Part shown: piece after piece, positions 1 to 7,477 of the stretch
Numbering within the stretch: position 1 is the stretch's first letter
Layout: every line of letters begins with the position of its first letter
Source of the DNA: Phyllobacteriaceae bacterium UBA1940
Lineage (GTDB): Bacteria; Pseudomonadota; Alphaproteobacteria; Rhizobiales; Rhizobiaceae
Length of the DNA: 22,670 nt
NCBI GenBank assembly: GCA_002336975.1
Contig: DDFA01000035.1
Span: forward strand, 1-22,670
Reading direction: 5' to 3'
Made by a program: the position numbers and the translations under genes
The notes under the pieces: model-generated
Told to the model about the DNA's origin: nothing
Database searches by the model: none
Seen by the model: only the letters and a program-made list of their open reading frames with translations

Positions 1-70
1 ATCAAATCCGTCCACACGGCCTAGGAATCCCAGATTATAGAGGGCCAAATGCTTTCCGAAAGCGAGCTTT

Positions 71-1081
71 ATGCACAAGTTCTTCAGGTCGACCGGCTTC
101 TCGAGGTCCAAAGAGGGTAACATTGCAGTTGCGACTGCCATTTTGACCCTGCCGCTCATGCTCGCAGTGGGCATGGCGGTCGACTACAATCTGGCCGCCA
201 ACGAGCGGTCGGAAATGCAAAATGCGCTCGACGCCGCGGCGTTTGCCGCGCTGATGCTGCCCGACACGGCGACGAAAGCCGACCGTCAAACGACATTGCA
301 GCAGGTCTATGAGACGAATGGCGGCGATGGCGCGGCGACGATCGACGGCGACCTGTTCACCGACACCACCGGCGCGGCGCTCAAGGTCAGGTCCAGCCAT
401 GAAGTGCCGACCATTTTCATGGCCATTGCCGGCACCGAGTCAATTAAGGTTTCGGCGAAGTCGTCGGTGAAAAAGCCGGTCAAGCTGAAGACGACCAGGT
501 TCAAACTGAGCAAGGTCACCGGCGCCTGGGACAAGATCGTGACCTTGATGGGGCGTCCCGTTGGCGCCGTCGCCTACCAGCCCTTGCTGCGCATGACCTA
601 TGTGTTGACCAGTCTTTCGGGCGGGAGCGTGACGACGATGAGCAAGCTCGACGCTCAAGGCAAATGGATCGATTTCTACAAAACCACCTGCACCAAATCG
701 AGCAGCTGCACCAACAAGGTCCTGTCGGGCGACGGCACAGCGGAGGTCGACGTGTCCGGCATGGACGATATCTACATGCAGATGGACATTTCGGCCAAAG
801 TCGGCGCCGTCTACTGGTCGTTCAAGGAAAAGATCCGCTACCTCTACTCGAACGATCCAAACACGTCGGACCAGATGTTTGTCGCCGGCAAGCAGACGCC
901 CAAGGGCACCAAGGTCGACATGATGGCGGCCGTCGGCTGCACCGGCAAATGGATCGAGCAGCGCTGGGAAGACGGCGGCGGCTGGGACGGCGCAGTCAAT
1001 CCCTGGGAAGGCACCGACTTCCGCTACGAAGTCATCGGAGGCTGTTCCACCGACGGATCGTCGGTAAGGCTGACCAACTGA
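71..1081 (+). CDS. TadE/TadG-like pilus-assembly family protein
   Basis: A 336-residue protein with the N-terminal signature of TadG-like proteins: a short basic stretch, a Gly-Asn pair and one hydrophobic helix at about residues 17-38 (motif GNIAVATAILTLPLMLAVG), followed by the usual 'NERSEMQNALDAAAFAAL' type heptad-like segment. Family knowledge: TadE/F/G are pseudopilin-like or anchored proteins of the tight-adherence (Flp) pilus, with the C-terminal part outside the inner membrane. The rest (residues 120-336) is not recognised; it holds Cys pairs near residues 212-218 and 293-327 that could form disulfides. It is shorter than VWA-containing TadG proteins and no VWA motif is visible. The ribosome site before the ATG is weak. 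No other tad gene is present in the window, so a link to a pilus is inferred only from the N-terminus. Confidence 0.75.
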   Translation: MHKFFRSTGFSRSKEGNIAVATAILTLPLMLAVGMAVDYNLAANERSEMQNALDAAAFAALMLPDTATKADRQTTLQQVYETNGGDGAATIDGDLFTDTTGAALKVRSSHEVPTIFMAIAGTESIKVSAKSSVKKPVKLKTTRFKLSKVTGAWDKIVTLMGRPVGAVAYQPLLRMTYVLTSLSGGSVTTMSKLDAQGKWIDFYKTTCTKSSSCTNKVLSGDGTAEVDVSGMDDIYMQMDISAKVGAVYWSFKEKIRYLYSNDPNTSDQMFVAGKQTPKGTKVDMMAAVGCTGKWIEQRWEDGGGWDGAVNPWEGTDFRYEVIGGCSTDGSSVRLTN

Positions 1082-1087
1082 GCCGCA

Positions 1088-1381
1088 TCAGGCCGCATCG
1101 GTCAGGAACCGCAACGCGTCGATGGTGCGTGCGGGGTTGACCTCGTGGGTCTGGGCCGAGACCACGCCGTGAACCACGAACGGGTCCGCCTTGATGCGGG
1201 CGTCGTACGCCGCCCGACTCTCGCCATGCGCGAGGACCGCGCCGCCGAAGGCCGGACGCAGCGAGCCGACGCACAGAAAGACCCCGTCGGCAAAGCCGCG
1301 CGCGATCCATTGATTGTGCGCGGCCATGTGCTCGCCGGCCAAAGCGCGGTTTTCGGCGAAAGTCAGGAATGTGATGTACAT
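1088..1381 (-). CDS. YciI-like family protein
   Basis: A 97-residue protein starting MYITFLTFAENRALAGEHM, with the YciI-like pattern of an N-terminal beta strand, a conserved His in the first helix (AAHNQWI), and an AYDARIKADPF segment typical of the alpha-beta barrel dimer fold. Family knowledge: YciI-like proteins are small dimeric proteins, some with hydrolase or dehydrochlorinase activity, most without known substrate. The ATG at 1381-1379 shares one base with the stop codon of the TetR gene (TGATG), so the two are almost certainly translated together from the promoter upstream of the regulator. A longer reading from 1426 would lie inside the TetR gene and is less likely. The substrate is unknown. 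Confidence 0.8.
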   Translation of the reverse strand: MYITFLTFAENRALAGEHMAAHNQWIARGFADGVFLCVGSLRPAFGGAVLAHGESRAAYDARIKADPFVVHGVVSAQTHEVNPARTIDALRFLTDAA

Positions 1382-1971
1382 CAGAGCTCCTCTCCGATCG
1401 GCCGTGCAAGCTGCGCGTCGACCCATGCAATGATCCGGGCGACTTCGCGCCGGATATAGGCTTCGTCGCGCAAGGCGGACGCCAGCACCGCGACCCCTTG
1501 TGACCAGCCAAGCAGATGCAGGGCCAGTTCGTCGGCCCGTTCGGCGCCGGCGAGCCGGAACTGCTCGCCAAGCCAGCGGCGGAAAAGATCAAGGATGGCG
1601 GCGGCGCGTTCGCGGGCGCCGTGATCGAGCTTTGCAAGTTCGGATGCGAGCGTGCCGACAGGACAACCGGACTCCATGATGTCGCTCCGATTGACGATGA
1701 CGATGCCGACGAACGCGTAGATCCGTTCGCGCGGGTCGCTGCTGCTGCAGGTCCAGTCGTCCAGCATCGCCCGGCGGTCGCCAAGCCGGCGATCGATCAC
1801 CGCATCGAGAATGTCGTCCTTGGTCTTGAAATGGTGGTAGAAATTGCCCCGCGAAATCCCGACCTGCGCCGCGATGTCGGCAAATGACGTCGCCGCAAAG
1901 CCTCCCTTGTAAAAAAGTTTGTCGGCTGTCTCGACGATGACTTCACGCGTGGATTTTCTCGGCATCCGCAT
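1381..1971 (-). CDS. TetR/AcrR family transcriptional regulator
   Basis: A 196-residue TetR-type repressor. The N-terminal helix-turn-helix is clear at about residues 9-55: TREVIVETADKLFYKGGF, then TSFADIAAQVGISRGNFYHHF, the classic TetR recognition helix ending in YHHF. The C-terminal half (residues 60-196) is the ligand-binding helical domain, with a CPVGTLASELAKLD segment seen in the C-terminal domain of AcrR/TetR_C_6-like regulators. It lies upstream of, and overlaps by one base, the YciI-like gene. A sigma70-like promoter with an inverted repeat over its -35 box lies 25-53 bases upstream, which suggests autorepression. It could also act on the divergent PAP2 gene at 2108. The inducer is unknown. 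A start three codons in (1965) is possible. Confidence 0.92.
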   Translation of the reverse strand: MRMPRKSTREVIVETADKLFYKGGFAATSFADIAAQVGISRGNFYHHFKTKDDILDAVIDRRLGDRRAMLDDWTCSSSDPRERIYAFVGIVIVNRSDIMESGCPVGTLASELAKLDHGARERAAAILDLFRRWLGEQFRLAGAERADELALHLLGWSQGVAVLASALRDEAYIRREVARIIAWVDAQLARPIGEEL

Positions 1972-1995
1972 CTGTTCAGGTACAGGACAGTCGTC

Positions 1996-2024
1996 CTAAT
2001 AGGACATTTGACCTATCCGGTCAA
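1996..2024 (-). promoter_or_regulatory. Promoter of the TetR-YciI operon with overlapping operator
   Basis: Reading the minus strand, TTGACC (2024-2019), a 17-base spacer and TATTAG (2001-1996) form a good sigma70-type promoter ahead of the TetR start at 1971. The -35 box is one arm of a perfect inverted repeat, TTGACC-TATCC-GGTCAA (2008-2024), of the length and symmetry expected for a TetR-family operator. A second inverted repeat, AGGAC-AGTC-GTCCT (1984-1997), overlaps the -10 region and transcription start. Repressor binding at either would block RNA polymerase. This is sequence reading plus inference; no experiment is implied. Confidence 0.6.
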
Positions 2025-2062
2025 GTCTGCTGGACCCCCAGCAGGCGACAGGCGTCGCCTGC
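2025..2062 (+). promoter_or_regulatory. Two overlapping hairpins between TetR and PAP2 genes
   Basis: Hairpin A pairs CTGCTGG (2027-2033) with CCAGCAG (2038-2044) around a 4-base loop. Hairpin B pairs GCAGGCGAC (2041-2049) perfectly with GTCGCCTGC (2054-2062) around a 4-base loop. They share GCAG (2041-2044), so only one can form at a time. No T-tract follows, so neither is a standard terminator. They could shape the leader of the PAP2 mRNA, if transcription starts upstream of 2025, or be a protein site on DNA. Confidence 0.35.
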
Positions 2063-2107
2063 CGGGCAACGGTTTCGCAATCGCCCTGTCCGCGCTATGA
2101 GACGTGC

Positions 2108-2833
2108 ATGAGCAAACATGACAATGGCCCGTCGGCGCCCCGCACCCGGTTCGATTTCTTCAACCGGCTTGAATTTCCGGTGCTGGTCGCGGGCCTGCTT
2201 GTGGTCGCCGCCCTCTATGCGCTCGTCGAACTGTCGGAAGTCGCGCGGCTTGCCTCACCCAACGAGATCGACGTGCGTATCCTGCTGGCGTTTCGCGAAC
2301 CGGGCGACACGTCCAACCCGATCGGGCCGCAATGGCTGGAAGGCATGGTGCGCGACATCACCGCGCTTGGCAGCACCGCGGTTCTTGTGTTGCTCACCGC
2401 CCTGGTGATCCTGTTCCTGCTGCTGGCCGGCAAGTGGCAGATTGCGCTGTTTGTGCTGGTCTCGGTCGGTGGCGGTCAGATCGTGTCGTCGCTTCTGAAG
2501 CTCGGAATCGACCGCCCCCGGCCAGAGCTGGTGTCGCATCTGATGACTGAATCGAGCCTCAGTTTTCCCTCCGGCCACGCGATGATGTCGGCCGTCACCT
2601 ATCTGACGCTGGGCTCGCTGCTGGCGCGGATCGTGCCGCAGCGGCGATTGAAGGTCTTTTTCATCGGCGTCGCCGTGCTGCTGACCTTTCTCGTCGGGAC
2701 CAGCCGGGTGTTTCTGGGGGTTCACTGGCCGTCGGACGTTCTCGGCGGCTGGTGCGCCGGATTTGCATGGGCGCTGATCTGCTGGCTGATCGCCCGCTGG
2801 TGGCTGCGCGGGCGCGACGAAGCGCCGTGGTGA
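2108..2833 (+). CDS. PAP2 superfamily membrane phosphatase
   Basis: A 241-residue integral membrane phosphatase. All three parts of the type 2 phosphatidic-acid phosphatase signature are present: KX6RP at K131-R138-P139, PSGH at 154-157 with H157, and SRX5HX3D with R200, H206 and D210. H206 would be the nucleophile and H157 the acid. About six hydrophobic segments are visible (roughly 23-41, 87-108, 111-130, 158-175, 182-198, 211-232). Family knowledge: such enzymes remove phosphate from phosphatidate, undecaprenyl diphosphate, phosphatidylglycerol phosphate or lipid A, with the active site facing the periplasm. The substrate cannot be told from sequence; another lipid-phosphate enzyme, UppP, lies 1.8 kb away. 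It is divergent from the TetR gene and shares its 136-base intergenic region. The ribosome site is weak (GAGACG). Confidence 0.9.
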   Translation: MSKHDNGPSAPRTRFDFFNRLEFPVLVAGLLVVAALYALVELSEVARLASPNEIDVRILLAFREPGDTSNPIGPQWLEGMVRDITALGSTAVLVLLTALVILFLLLAGKWQIALFVLVSVGGGQIVSSLLKLGIDRPRPELVSHLMTESSLSFPSGHAMMSAVTYLTLGSLLARIVPQRRLKVFFIGVAVLLTFLVGTSRVFLGVHWPSDVLGGWCAGFAWALICWLIARWWLRGRDEAPW

Positions 2834-2915
2834 CGCCGCCAAATACCAGAATCTATTTGAAATCTAACCGATTTTTGCAACTTTTGATCCGATTCCGCGT
2901 TTGTCGGAAGTCGTA

Positions 2916-2944
2916 TTGCATTTACGCACGCACAAGCGGATAAG
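2916..2944 (+). promoter_or_regulatory. Candidate promoter of the small secreted protein gene
   Basis: TTGCAT (2916-2921), a 17-base spacer and GATAAG (2939-2944) give a plausible sigma70-like promoter. Transcription would begin near 2951, upstream of the ATG at 2967 and downstream of the ATG at 2901, which argues against the longer reading. The local drop in GC content fits a promoter. The -35 match is only partial. Confidence 0.4.
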
Positions 2945-2966
2945 ACTAAAGCACCTGTCGGGATCG

Positions 2967-3356
2967 ATGAGACGAACCATGCGCAATGGCGCGGCCGAAA
3001 TGACAAGAAGGATGGCGCTCATGGCGCGGCTTCTGGTCGTCGCCCTGGCGCTTCTGCTTGGCGCGGCGCCGGGCGAGCCGCAGGCCTGGGCTTCCGAACC
3101 GGCCGTATGCCAGCCCGGCGGCCCGCACAATGCGCGCGACGTCGCAGGCGCTCCCGTTCTCGCGCTTGCCGCAGCCCCTGATCTGGTCTTCGCCGCGCCG
3201 TTTTCTTCGTCCGACGGCGACGACGCCGGTCTATCCATTGCGTCGCATCCGCGCGACGGCGGCCACCGGATCGAACCGCCGCACGCCGGCTATCAACTGC
3301 CGCACGGCCAGCTGCTTACGACGGCGTTTGCGCCGCGCGGGCCGCCTCGGGCCTGA
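2967..3356 (+). CDS. Small secreted protein of unknown function
   Basis: A 129-residue reading frame with a basic N-terminus and a strong hydrophobic signal sequence (MARLLVVALALLLGAAPG), with likely cleavage after the AWA-S region, giving a mature protein of about 85-90 residues. The mature part has one Cys (AVCQPGG), is rich in Ala, Pro, Gly and His, and shows no domain I recognise. The start is uncertain: ATG codons at 2967, 2979, 3000 and 3012 are all in frame. That at 2967 has a GGGA four bases upstream and lies just after a candidate promoter; that at 3012 follows AAGAAGG directly. The reading frame has alphaproteobacterial codon use and a clear export signal, so it is probably a real gene. 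The function is unknown. Confidence 0.5.
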   Translation: MRRTMRNGAAEMTRRMALMARLLVVALALLLGAAPGEPQAWASEPAVCQPGGPHNARDVAGAPVLALAAAPDLVFAAPFSSSDGDDAGLSIASHPRDGGHRIEPPHAGYQLPHGQLLTTAFAPRGPPRA

Positions 3357-3439
3357 CCCGACCGCCGCCATGCGCGGCTTTTTCCGACAAATCCCAATCG
3401 TATTCCCGTCGTTTGACGACGGCTCATAAGGAGGACTTC

Positions 3440-3610
3440 ATGTCCAAAACCCATCCGCTCGGATTCCGCATCGAACGCGATCTGAAAGAAGCGCTCATCA
3501 GGGCGGCCAAAGACGACCGCCGTTCGGTCTCGTCGCTGGTTGAAATCATTATCGAGGACTGGCTGAAAGAACGAGGTTACCTGGCTGACGAGCAGAAAAA
3601 AGCGGCATAA
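3440..3610 (+). CDS. Small ribbon-helix-helix-type protein
   Basis: A 56-residue protein beginning MSKTHPLGFRIERDLKEAL. It has the layout of a ribbon-helix-helix (MetJ/Arc) DNA-binding domain: a short strand (PLGFRIE), helix 1 (RDLKEALIRAAKDD) and, after RRSVSSLV, helix 2 (EIIIEDWLKERGYL). The start is set by a strong ribosome site, AAGGAGGA at 3428-3435; the longer frame from 3413 has none. The gene ends 9 bases before the proline-racemase-like gene, so the two are probably co-transcribed and it may regulate that operon. No toxin gene follows, so a toxin-antitoxin role is not supported. DNA binding is inferred from the fold pattern. Confidence 0.75.
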   Translation: MSKTHPLGFRIERDLKEALIRAAKDDRRSVSSLVEIIIEDWLKERGYLADEQKKAA

Positions 3611-3619
3611 ACTGGCCGT

Positions 3620-4648
3620 ATGCGCACAACCAAAATCCTGCATGTCGTCTCCTGCCACGCCGAAGGCGAGGTGGGAGACGTCATTGTCGGCGGCGTCGCC
3701 CCGCCGCCGGGCGATACGCTGTGGGCGCAGCGCGCATTCATCCACCGGGATGGCGGCCTGCGCAATTTTGTTCTGAACGAACCTCGCGGCGGCGTCTTTC
3801 GCCACGTCAACCTGCTGGTGCCGCCAAAAGATCCGCGCGCCCAGATGGGCTTCATCATCATGGAGCCCGCCGACACGCCGCCGATGTCGGGTTCGAATTC
3901 GATCTGCGTGTCGACGGTTCTGCTCGACAGCGGCATCGTTCCGATGACCGAACCGGTGACGAGGCTGACCCTGGAGGCGCCGGGCGGCCTGATCGAGGTG
4001 GAGGCCGAGTGCCGCGATGGCAAGGCGGAACGAATCACCGTCACCAACCTGCCGTCCTTCGCCGACAGGCTGGGCGCGCCGCTGGAGGTGCCGGGCATCG
4101 GCACGATCACGGTGGACACCGCCTATGGCGGCGATTCGTTCGTCATCGTCGACGCCGCGGCGCTCGGTTTCGAGCTGGCGCCGGGCGAGGCGCGCGACCT
4201 GGCCGAGACCGGCATGAAGATTTCAGACGCCGCCAATGCGGCGCTCGGCTTTTCCCATCCGGAACGTCCCGACTGGGATCATATTTCGTTCTGCGCCTTC
4301 TGCGGCCCTGTGCGCCAGGAGAACGGCCGCCGCGTCAGCCGCTCGGCGGTGGCGATCAGGCCGGGCAAGATCGATCGGTCGCCGACCGGCACCGCGGTGT
4401 CCGCCCGCATGGCGGTGATGGCGGCGAAAGGCCAGATGAAGGCCGGCGACACACTTGAGCTCGAATCGCTGATCGGCGGGCGCTTTCAGGGCCGGATCGC
4501 CCGCGAAACGACCGTCGCGGGACGTCCCGCGATCGTGCCGCAGATTTCCGGCCGCGGCTGGGTCACCGGCGTTCACCAGCACATGCTGGACCCGTCGGAC
4601 CCCTGGCCGCAAGGCTACCGGCTGTCGGACACCTGGCCTGGCGGCTAG
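3620..4648 (+). CDS. Proline racemase superfamily protein with Ser/Thr active site
   Basis: A 342-residue member of the proline racemase / hydroxyproline epimerase / trans-3-hydroxy-L-proline dehydratase superfamily. Recognisable parts are the N-terminal [13 protein letters not shown], the first catalytic loop MSGSNSIC (M89-C96) and the second loop [16 protein letters not shown] with T256. In true racemases and epimerases these loops read MCGH and DRSPCGTG with two catalytic Cys. Here the first is Ser90 and the second Thr256. Thr in the second loop is known from trans-3-hydroxy-L-proline dehydratases, which keep Cys in the first, so the Ser/Thr pair is unusual. The likely role is processing of a hydroxyproline-like substrate in the cytoplasm, but the exact reaction is open. 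Length is normal for the family. It follows the ribbon-helix-helix gene by 9 bases and ends 6 bases from convergent uppP. Confidence 0.85.
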   Translation: MRTTKILHVVSCHAEGEVGDVIVGGVAPPPGDTLWAQRAFIHRDGGLRNFVLNEPRGGVFRHVNLLVPPKDPRAQMGFIIMEPADTPPMSGSNSICVSTVLLDSGIVPMTEPVTRLTLEAPGGLIEVEAECRDGKAERITVTNLPSFADRLGAPLEVPGIGTITVDTAYGGDSFVIVDAAALGFELAPGEARDLAETGMKISDAANAALGFSHPERPDWDHISFCAFCGPVRQENGRRVSRSAVAIRPGKIDRSPTGTAVSARMAVMAAKGQMKAGDTLELESLIGGRFQGRIARETTVAGRPAIVPQISGRGWVTGVHQHMLDPSDPWPQGYRLSDTWPGG

Positions 4649-4654
4649 ACTGGC

Positions 4655-5461
4655 TCAGCCGAGGGTCAGCAACGCAATCGCGCCGACGGCGCCAACGATG
4701 ATGCGCCACCAGCCAAACAGCGCATAGCCGTTGCGCGAGACGTAATCGAGAAGCGAGCGGACGACAAACACCGCCGAGACGAACGCAACGATGAAGCCGA
4801 CGGCGATGACGGTGAAATCGGAGCCCGACAGCACGTCGCGGTTCTTGAACAGATCGTAGGCGACGGCGCCGGCCATGGTCGGCATGGCGAGGAAGAACGA
4901 AAACTCTGCAGCCGCGCGCTTGTCCGCGCCCAGCAGCAGCGCTCCGACGATGGTTGAGCCTGACCGCGAGGTGCCGGGAATCATCGCCAGACACTGGAAC
5001 AGGCCGATGGCCAGGCATACGGGCAGCGGGAAATCCATCGCGTCGTGATATTTCGGCTGCAACGCCCAGCGGTCGACATAAAGCAGCACGATGCCGCCGA
5101 GGATCAGCGTGGCGCAGATCAGCATCGGCGTCTCGAACAGGACGGTCTTGATGAAGTCGTGCGCCAGCGCGCCGATGACCGCGGCCGGCAGGAAGGCGAT
5201 GAGGATGCCGGCGACGAACCGCCTTGTGCGCGCATCGCGCGGCAGGTCGATCACCATCCTCCAAAGTCGCGCGAAATAGACGCTGACGATCGCCAGGATG
5301 GCGCCGAGCTGGATGACGATCTCGAACACCTTGCCGGTGGACTTGAAGCCGAGGAAGTGCCCGGCGAGCAGGATATGCCCGGTCGACGACACCGGAATGA
5401 ACTCGGTCAGACCTTCGATCAGACCCAGCAGGATTGCCGAGACGATTGACTGATCCTGCAT
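4655..5461 (-). CDS. uppP: Undecaprenyl-diphosphatase UppP (BacA)
   Basis: A 268-residue integral membrane enzyme that removes one phosphate from undecaprenyl diphosphate, recycling the lipid carrier for peptidoglycan and other envelope polymers. The first signature is at the N-terminus, [17 protein letters not shown], with E16, E20, S26 and H29 matching the E/Q-XXX-E catalytic motif; the second, [11 protein letters not shown] near residue 170, supplies the catalytic Arg. Length and repeated hydrophobic helices match the BacA/UppP family, and loss or excess of this protein elsewhere changes bacitracin tolerance. The ATG at 5461 has CTGGAG upstream. The gene is convergent with the racemase-like gene and divergent from fzlA across 155 bases. 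It is unrelated in sequence to the PAP2 phosphatase at 2108, which may do a similar reaction. Confidence 0.96.
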   Translation of the reverse strand: MQDQSIVSAILLGLIEGLTEFIPVSSTGHILLAGHFLGFKSTGKVFEIVIQLGAILAIVSVYFARLWRMVIDLPRDARTRRFVAGILIAFLPAAVIGALAHDFIKTVLFETPMLICATLILGGIVLLYVDRWALQPKYHDAMDFPLPVCLAIGLFQCLAMIPGTSRSGSTIVGALLLGADKRAAAEFSFFLAMPTMAGAVAYDLFKNRDVLSGSDFTVIAVGFIVAFVSAVFVVRSLLDYVSRNGYALFGWWRIIVGAVGAIALLTLG

Positions 5462-5493
5462 GACGATCTCCAGTTCGCCGTATTACGGGTTGC

Positions 5494-5522
5494 TTGTCAG
5501 GGCCCCGATCAACCCCTATAGG
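5494..5522 (+). promoter_or_regulatory. Promoter of fzlA-queG
   Basis: TTGTCA (5494-5499), a 17-base spacer and TATAGG (5517-5522) form a strong sigma70-like promoter reading toward fzlA. The expected transcription start near 5529 lies upstream of the ATG at 5617 but downstream of the ATG at 5494, so it also decides the fzlA start. The leader would be about 90 bases. Confidence 0.55.
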
Positions 5523-5616
5523 TCGGGCGAATCCGGGTGAGCGAGCAGTAGCCGCGCCCGGCAAGAAATACCAGTGGCAGTCCGGCCCCGACCGGCGACG
5601 CCGCAAGGTTGGGACA

Positions 5617-6309
5617 ATGCTGACCCTTTTCCACCATCCGATGTCGGCCGCTTCGCGTTTCGTTCGCCTCACCTTTGGCGAGTATGGCGAGGAACTGGCG
5701 CTGATCGAAGAAAAGCCCTGGGCCCGGCGCAAGGAGTTCCTGGCGCTGAATCCTGCCGGAAATCTGCCGGTGCTGCTGGCGGAAGGCGACATGCCGGTGG
5801 TTGGGGCGGCGGCGATCGCCGAATATGTCGACGAGACCCGCGGCGTGCTCAAGCGCGACAAGCGGCTGTTCGCCGAGGATCCGATGGGGCGCGCCGAAAT
5901 CCGCCGCATCGTCGCCTGGTATCTGGAAAAGACCGAAAACGACGTGACGCGGCATCTCGTGCGCGAACGCGTCTTCAAGCCGATGATGTCGTCGGCGCAG
6001 GGCGGCGGGGCGCCCGATTCGGCGGCGATCCGCGCCGCGCGCGCCAACGTCAAGCAGCACATGAAATACACCAACTGGCTGGCCGGCACCCGCAACTGGA
6101 TGGCCGGCGCGCGGTTCAGCTACGCCGATCTGGCGGCCGGCGCCACGCTGTCGACGCTCGACTATCTCGGCGAGGTCGACTGGGCTGGCAATCCCCAGGC
6201 CGGGGAATGGTATACCCGCGTCAAGTCGCGCCCGTCGTTCAGACCGCTGCTGATGGACCGGGTGCGCGGCTTGTCGCCATCGACCCACTACGCGGACCTG
6301 GATTTCTGA
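5617..6309 (+). CDS. fzlA: FzlA-like FtsZ-binding GST-fold protein
   Basis: A 230-residue protein of the glutathione S-transferase fold: thioredoxin-like N-terminal domain ([18 protein letters not shown]; cis-Pro loop GNLPVLL; an Ala-rich AAIAEYVDE in place of the usual Glu-Ser glutathione site) and a helical C-terminal domain. Length, the N-terminal pattern and the C-terminal tail HYADLDF, with Asp at 227, match what I recall of FzlA, the alphaproteobacterial protein that curves FtsZ filaments and helps activate septal cell-wall synthesis. A catalytic GST is the alternative. The start at 5617 fits where GST homology begins and a promoter at 5494-5522. The stop is one base before the queG ATG, so the two are co-transcribed. 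It is divergent from uppP, another cell-wall gene. Confidence 0.78.
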   Translation: MLTLFHHPMSAASRFVRLTFGEYGEELALIEEKPWARRKEFLALNPAGNLPVLLAEGDMPVVGAAAIAEYVDETRGVLKRDKRLFAEDPMGRAEIRRIVAWYLEKTENDVTRHLVRERVFKPMMSSAQGGGAPDSAAIRAARANVKQHMKYTNWLAGTRNWMAGARFSYADLAAGATLSTLDYLGEVDWAGNPQAGEWYTRVKSRPSFRPLLMDRVRGLSPSTHYADLDF

Positions 6310-6310
6310 G

Positions 6311-7465
6311 ATGGGACGCGGATCGGTCGCCGATCCGGCAAAACTGCGCCGCTTCATCGACGGCGAGGCCAAACGCCTCGGCTTCGCCGCCGTGGCGGTG
6401 ACCGGCGCCGACGCCCCGCAGGCGGCGCGCCAGCGCCTCGCCGAGGCGCTGGACGCCGGCTGGCACGGTTCGATGGACTGGCTCAACGAAACCTTCGAGC
6501 GCCGCACATCGCCCGACAATCTGTGGCCCGACGCGCGCAGCGTCATCATGCTGGCGATGAACTACGGGCCGCAATCCGACCCGCTTGAGACCCTGGAACG
6601 GCGGGACCGGGCGACGATTTCCGTCTATGCGCGCAATCGCGACTATCACGACATCGTCAAGGGCCGGCTGAAGGAGCTGGCGGGGAAGATCGCGGCCCGC
6701 GCCGGCGGCGACGTCAAGGTGTTCGTCGACACCGCGCCGGTGATGGAAAAGCCGCTTGCCGCCAGCGCAGGTCTCGGCTGGCAGGGCAAGCACACCAATC
6801 TGGTCAGTCGCGAATTCGGCTCCTGGCTGTTTCTCGGCTCGATCTTCACCACCCTCGAGCTGGCGCGCGACGAAGCGGAGATCGATCGTTGCGGCTCGTG
6901 CCGCGCCTGTCTCGACGCCTGCCCGACCAACGCCTTCCCCGCGCCCTACCAGCTCGATGCGCGGCGCTGCATTTCCTACCTGACGATCGAGAACAAGGGC
7001 CCGATCCCGCACGGCTTTCGCGCCGCGATCGGCAACCGCATCTATGGCTGCGACGACTGCCTGGCGGTGTGCCCGTGGAACAAGTTCGCCAGCGCCGCCA
7101 GCGAGGTGAAACTGGCGGCGCGCGACGATCTGAACGCGCCGGCGCTGGCCGATCTGATCAGACTCGACGACGCCGGATTCCGGGCGATGTTCTCGGGCTC
7201 GCCGGTCAAGCGCATCGGGCGTGACCGGTTTCTGCGCAACGTGCTGGTCGCGACCGGCAACTCCGGCGACAGCTCGCTGGTCGACCCATGCACAAACCTG
7301 ATCGACGACCCGTCGCCGCTGGTGCGCGGCGCAGCGGTGTGGGCACTGTCGCGGCTGCTCGACGCCGATGCTTTCGGCCGATTGAGCGCCGGGCGCGCCG
7401 ACGATGCCGACATGTCGGTGCGGGATGAATGGAAATATGCCCTGGCCGCGATTCACACGGATTGA
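6311..7465 (+). CDS. queG: Epoxyqueuosine reductase QueG
   Basis: A 384-residue cobalamin and iron-sulfur enzyme that carries out the last step of queuosine synthesis, reducing epoxyqueuosine to queuosine in tRNAs with GUN anticodons. Two ferredoxin-type clusters are visible: [12 protein letters not shown] with C194, C197, C200 and C204, and [11 protein letters not shown] with C247, C250 and C254. The QueG segment [13 protein letters not shown] carries the likely catalytic acid D140, and [11 protein letters not shown] is typical of the family. The C-terminal 80 residues ([26 protein letters not shown]) are HEAT-like repeats that bind tRNA, as in the longer QueG forms. The ATG follows the fzlA stop by one base. 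No other queuosine genes are in the window. Confidence 0.96.
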   Translation: MGRGSVADPAKLRRFIDGEAKRLGFAAVAVTGADAPQAARQRLAEALDAGWHGSMDWLNETFERRTSPDNLWPDARSVIMLAMNYGPQSDPLETLERRDRATISVYARNRDYHDIVKGRLKELAGKIAARAGGDVKVFVDTAPVMEKPLAASAGLGWQGKHTNLVSREFGSWLFLGSIFTTLELARDEAEIDRCGSCRACLDACPTNAFPAPYQLDARRCISYLTIENKGPIPHGFRAAIGNRIYGCDDCLAVCPWNKFASAASEVKLAARDDLNAPALADLIRLDDAGFRAMFSGSPVKRIGRDRFLRNVLVATGNSGDSSLVDPCTNLIDDPSPLVRGAAVWALSRLLDADAFGRLSAGRADDADMSVRDEWKYALAAIHTD

Positions 7466-7477
7466 AACGGAAGCGAG

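Noticed and set aside
3440..4648. Toxin-antitoxin module (RHH protein plus neighbour)
   Set aside because: The downstream gene is a full-length metabolic-type enzyme, not a toxin family.
4563..6095. A 510-residue minus-strand open frame overlapping uppP
   Set aside because: Out of frame with uppP, which has all catalytic motifs; the frame also crosses fzlA.
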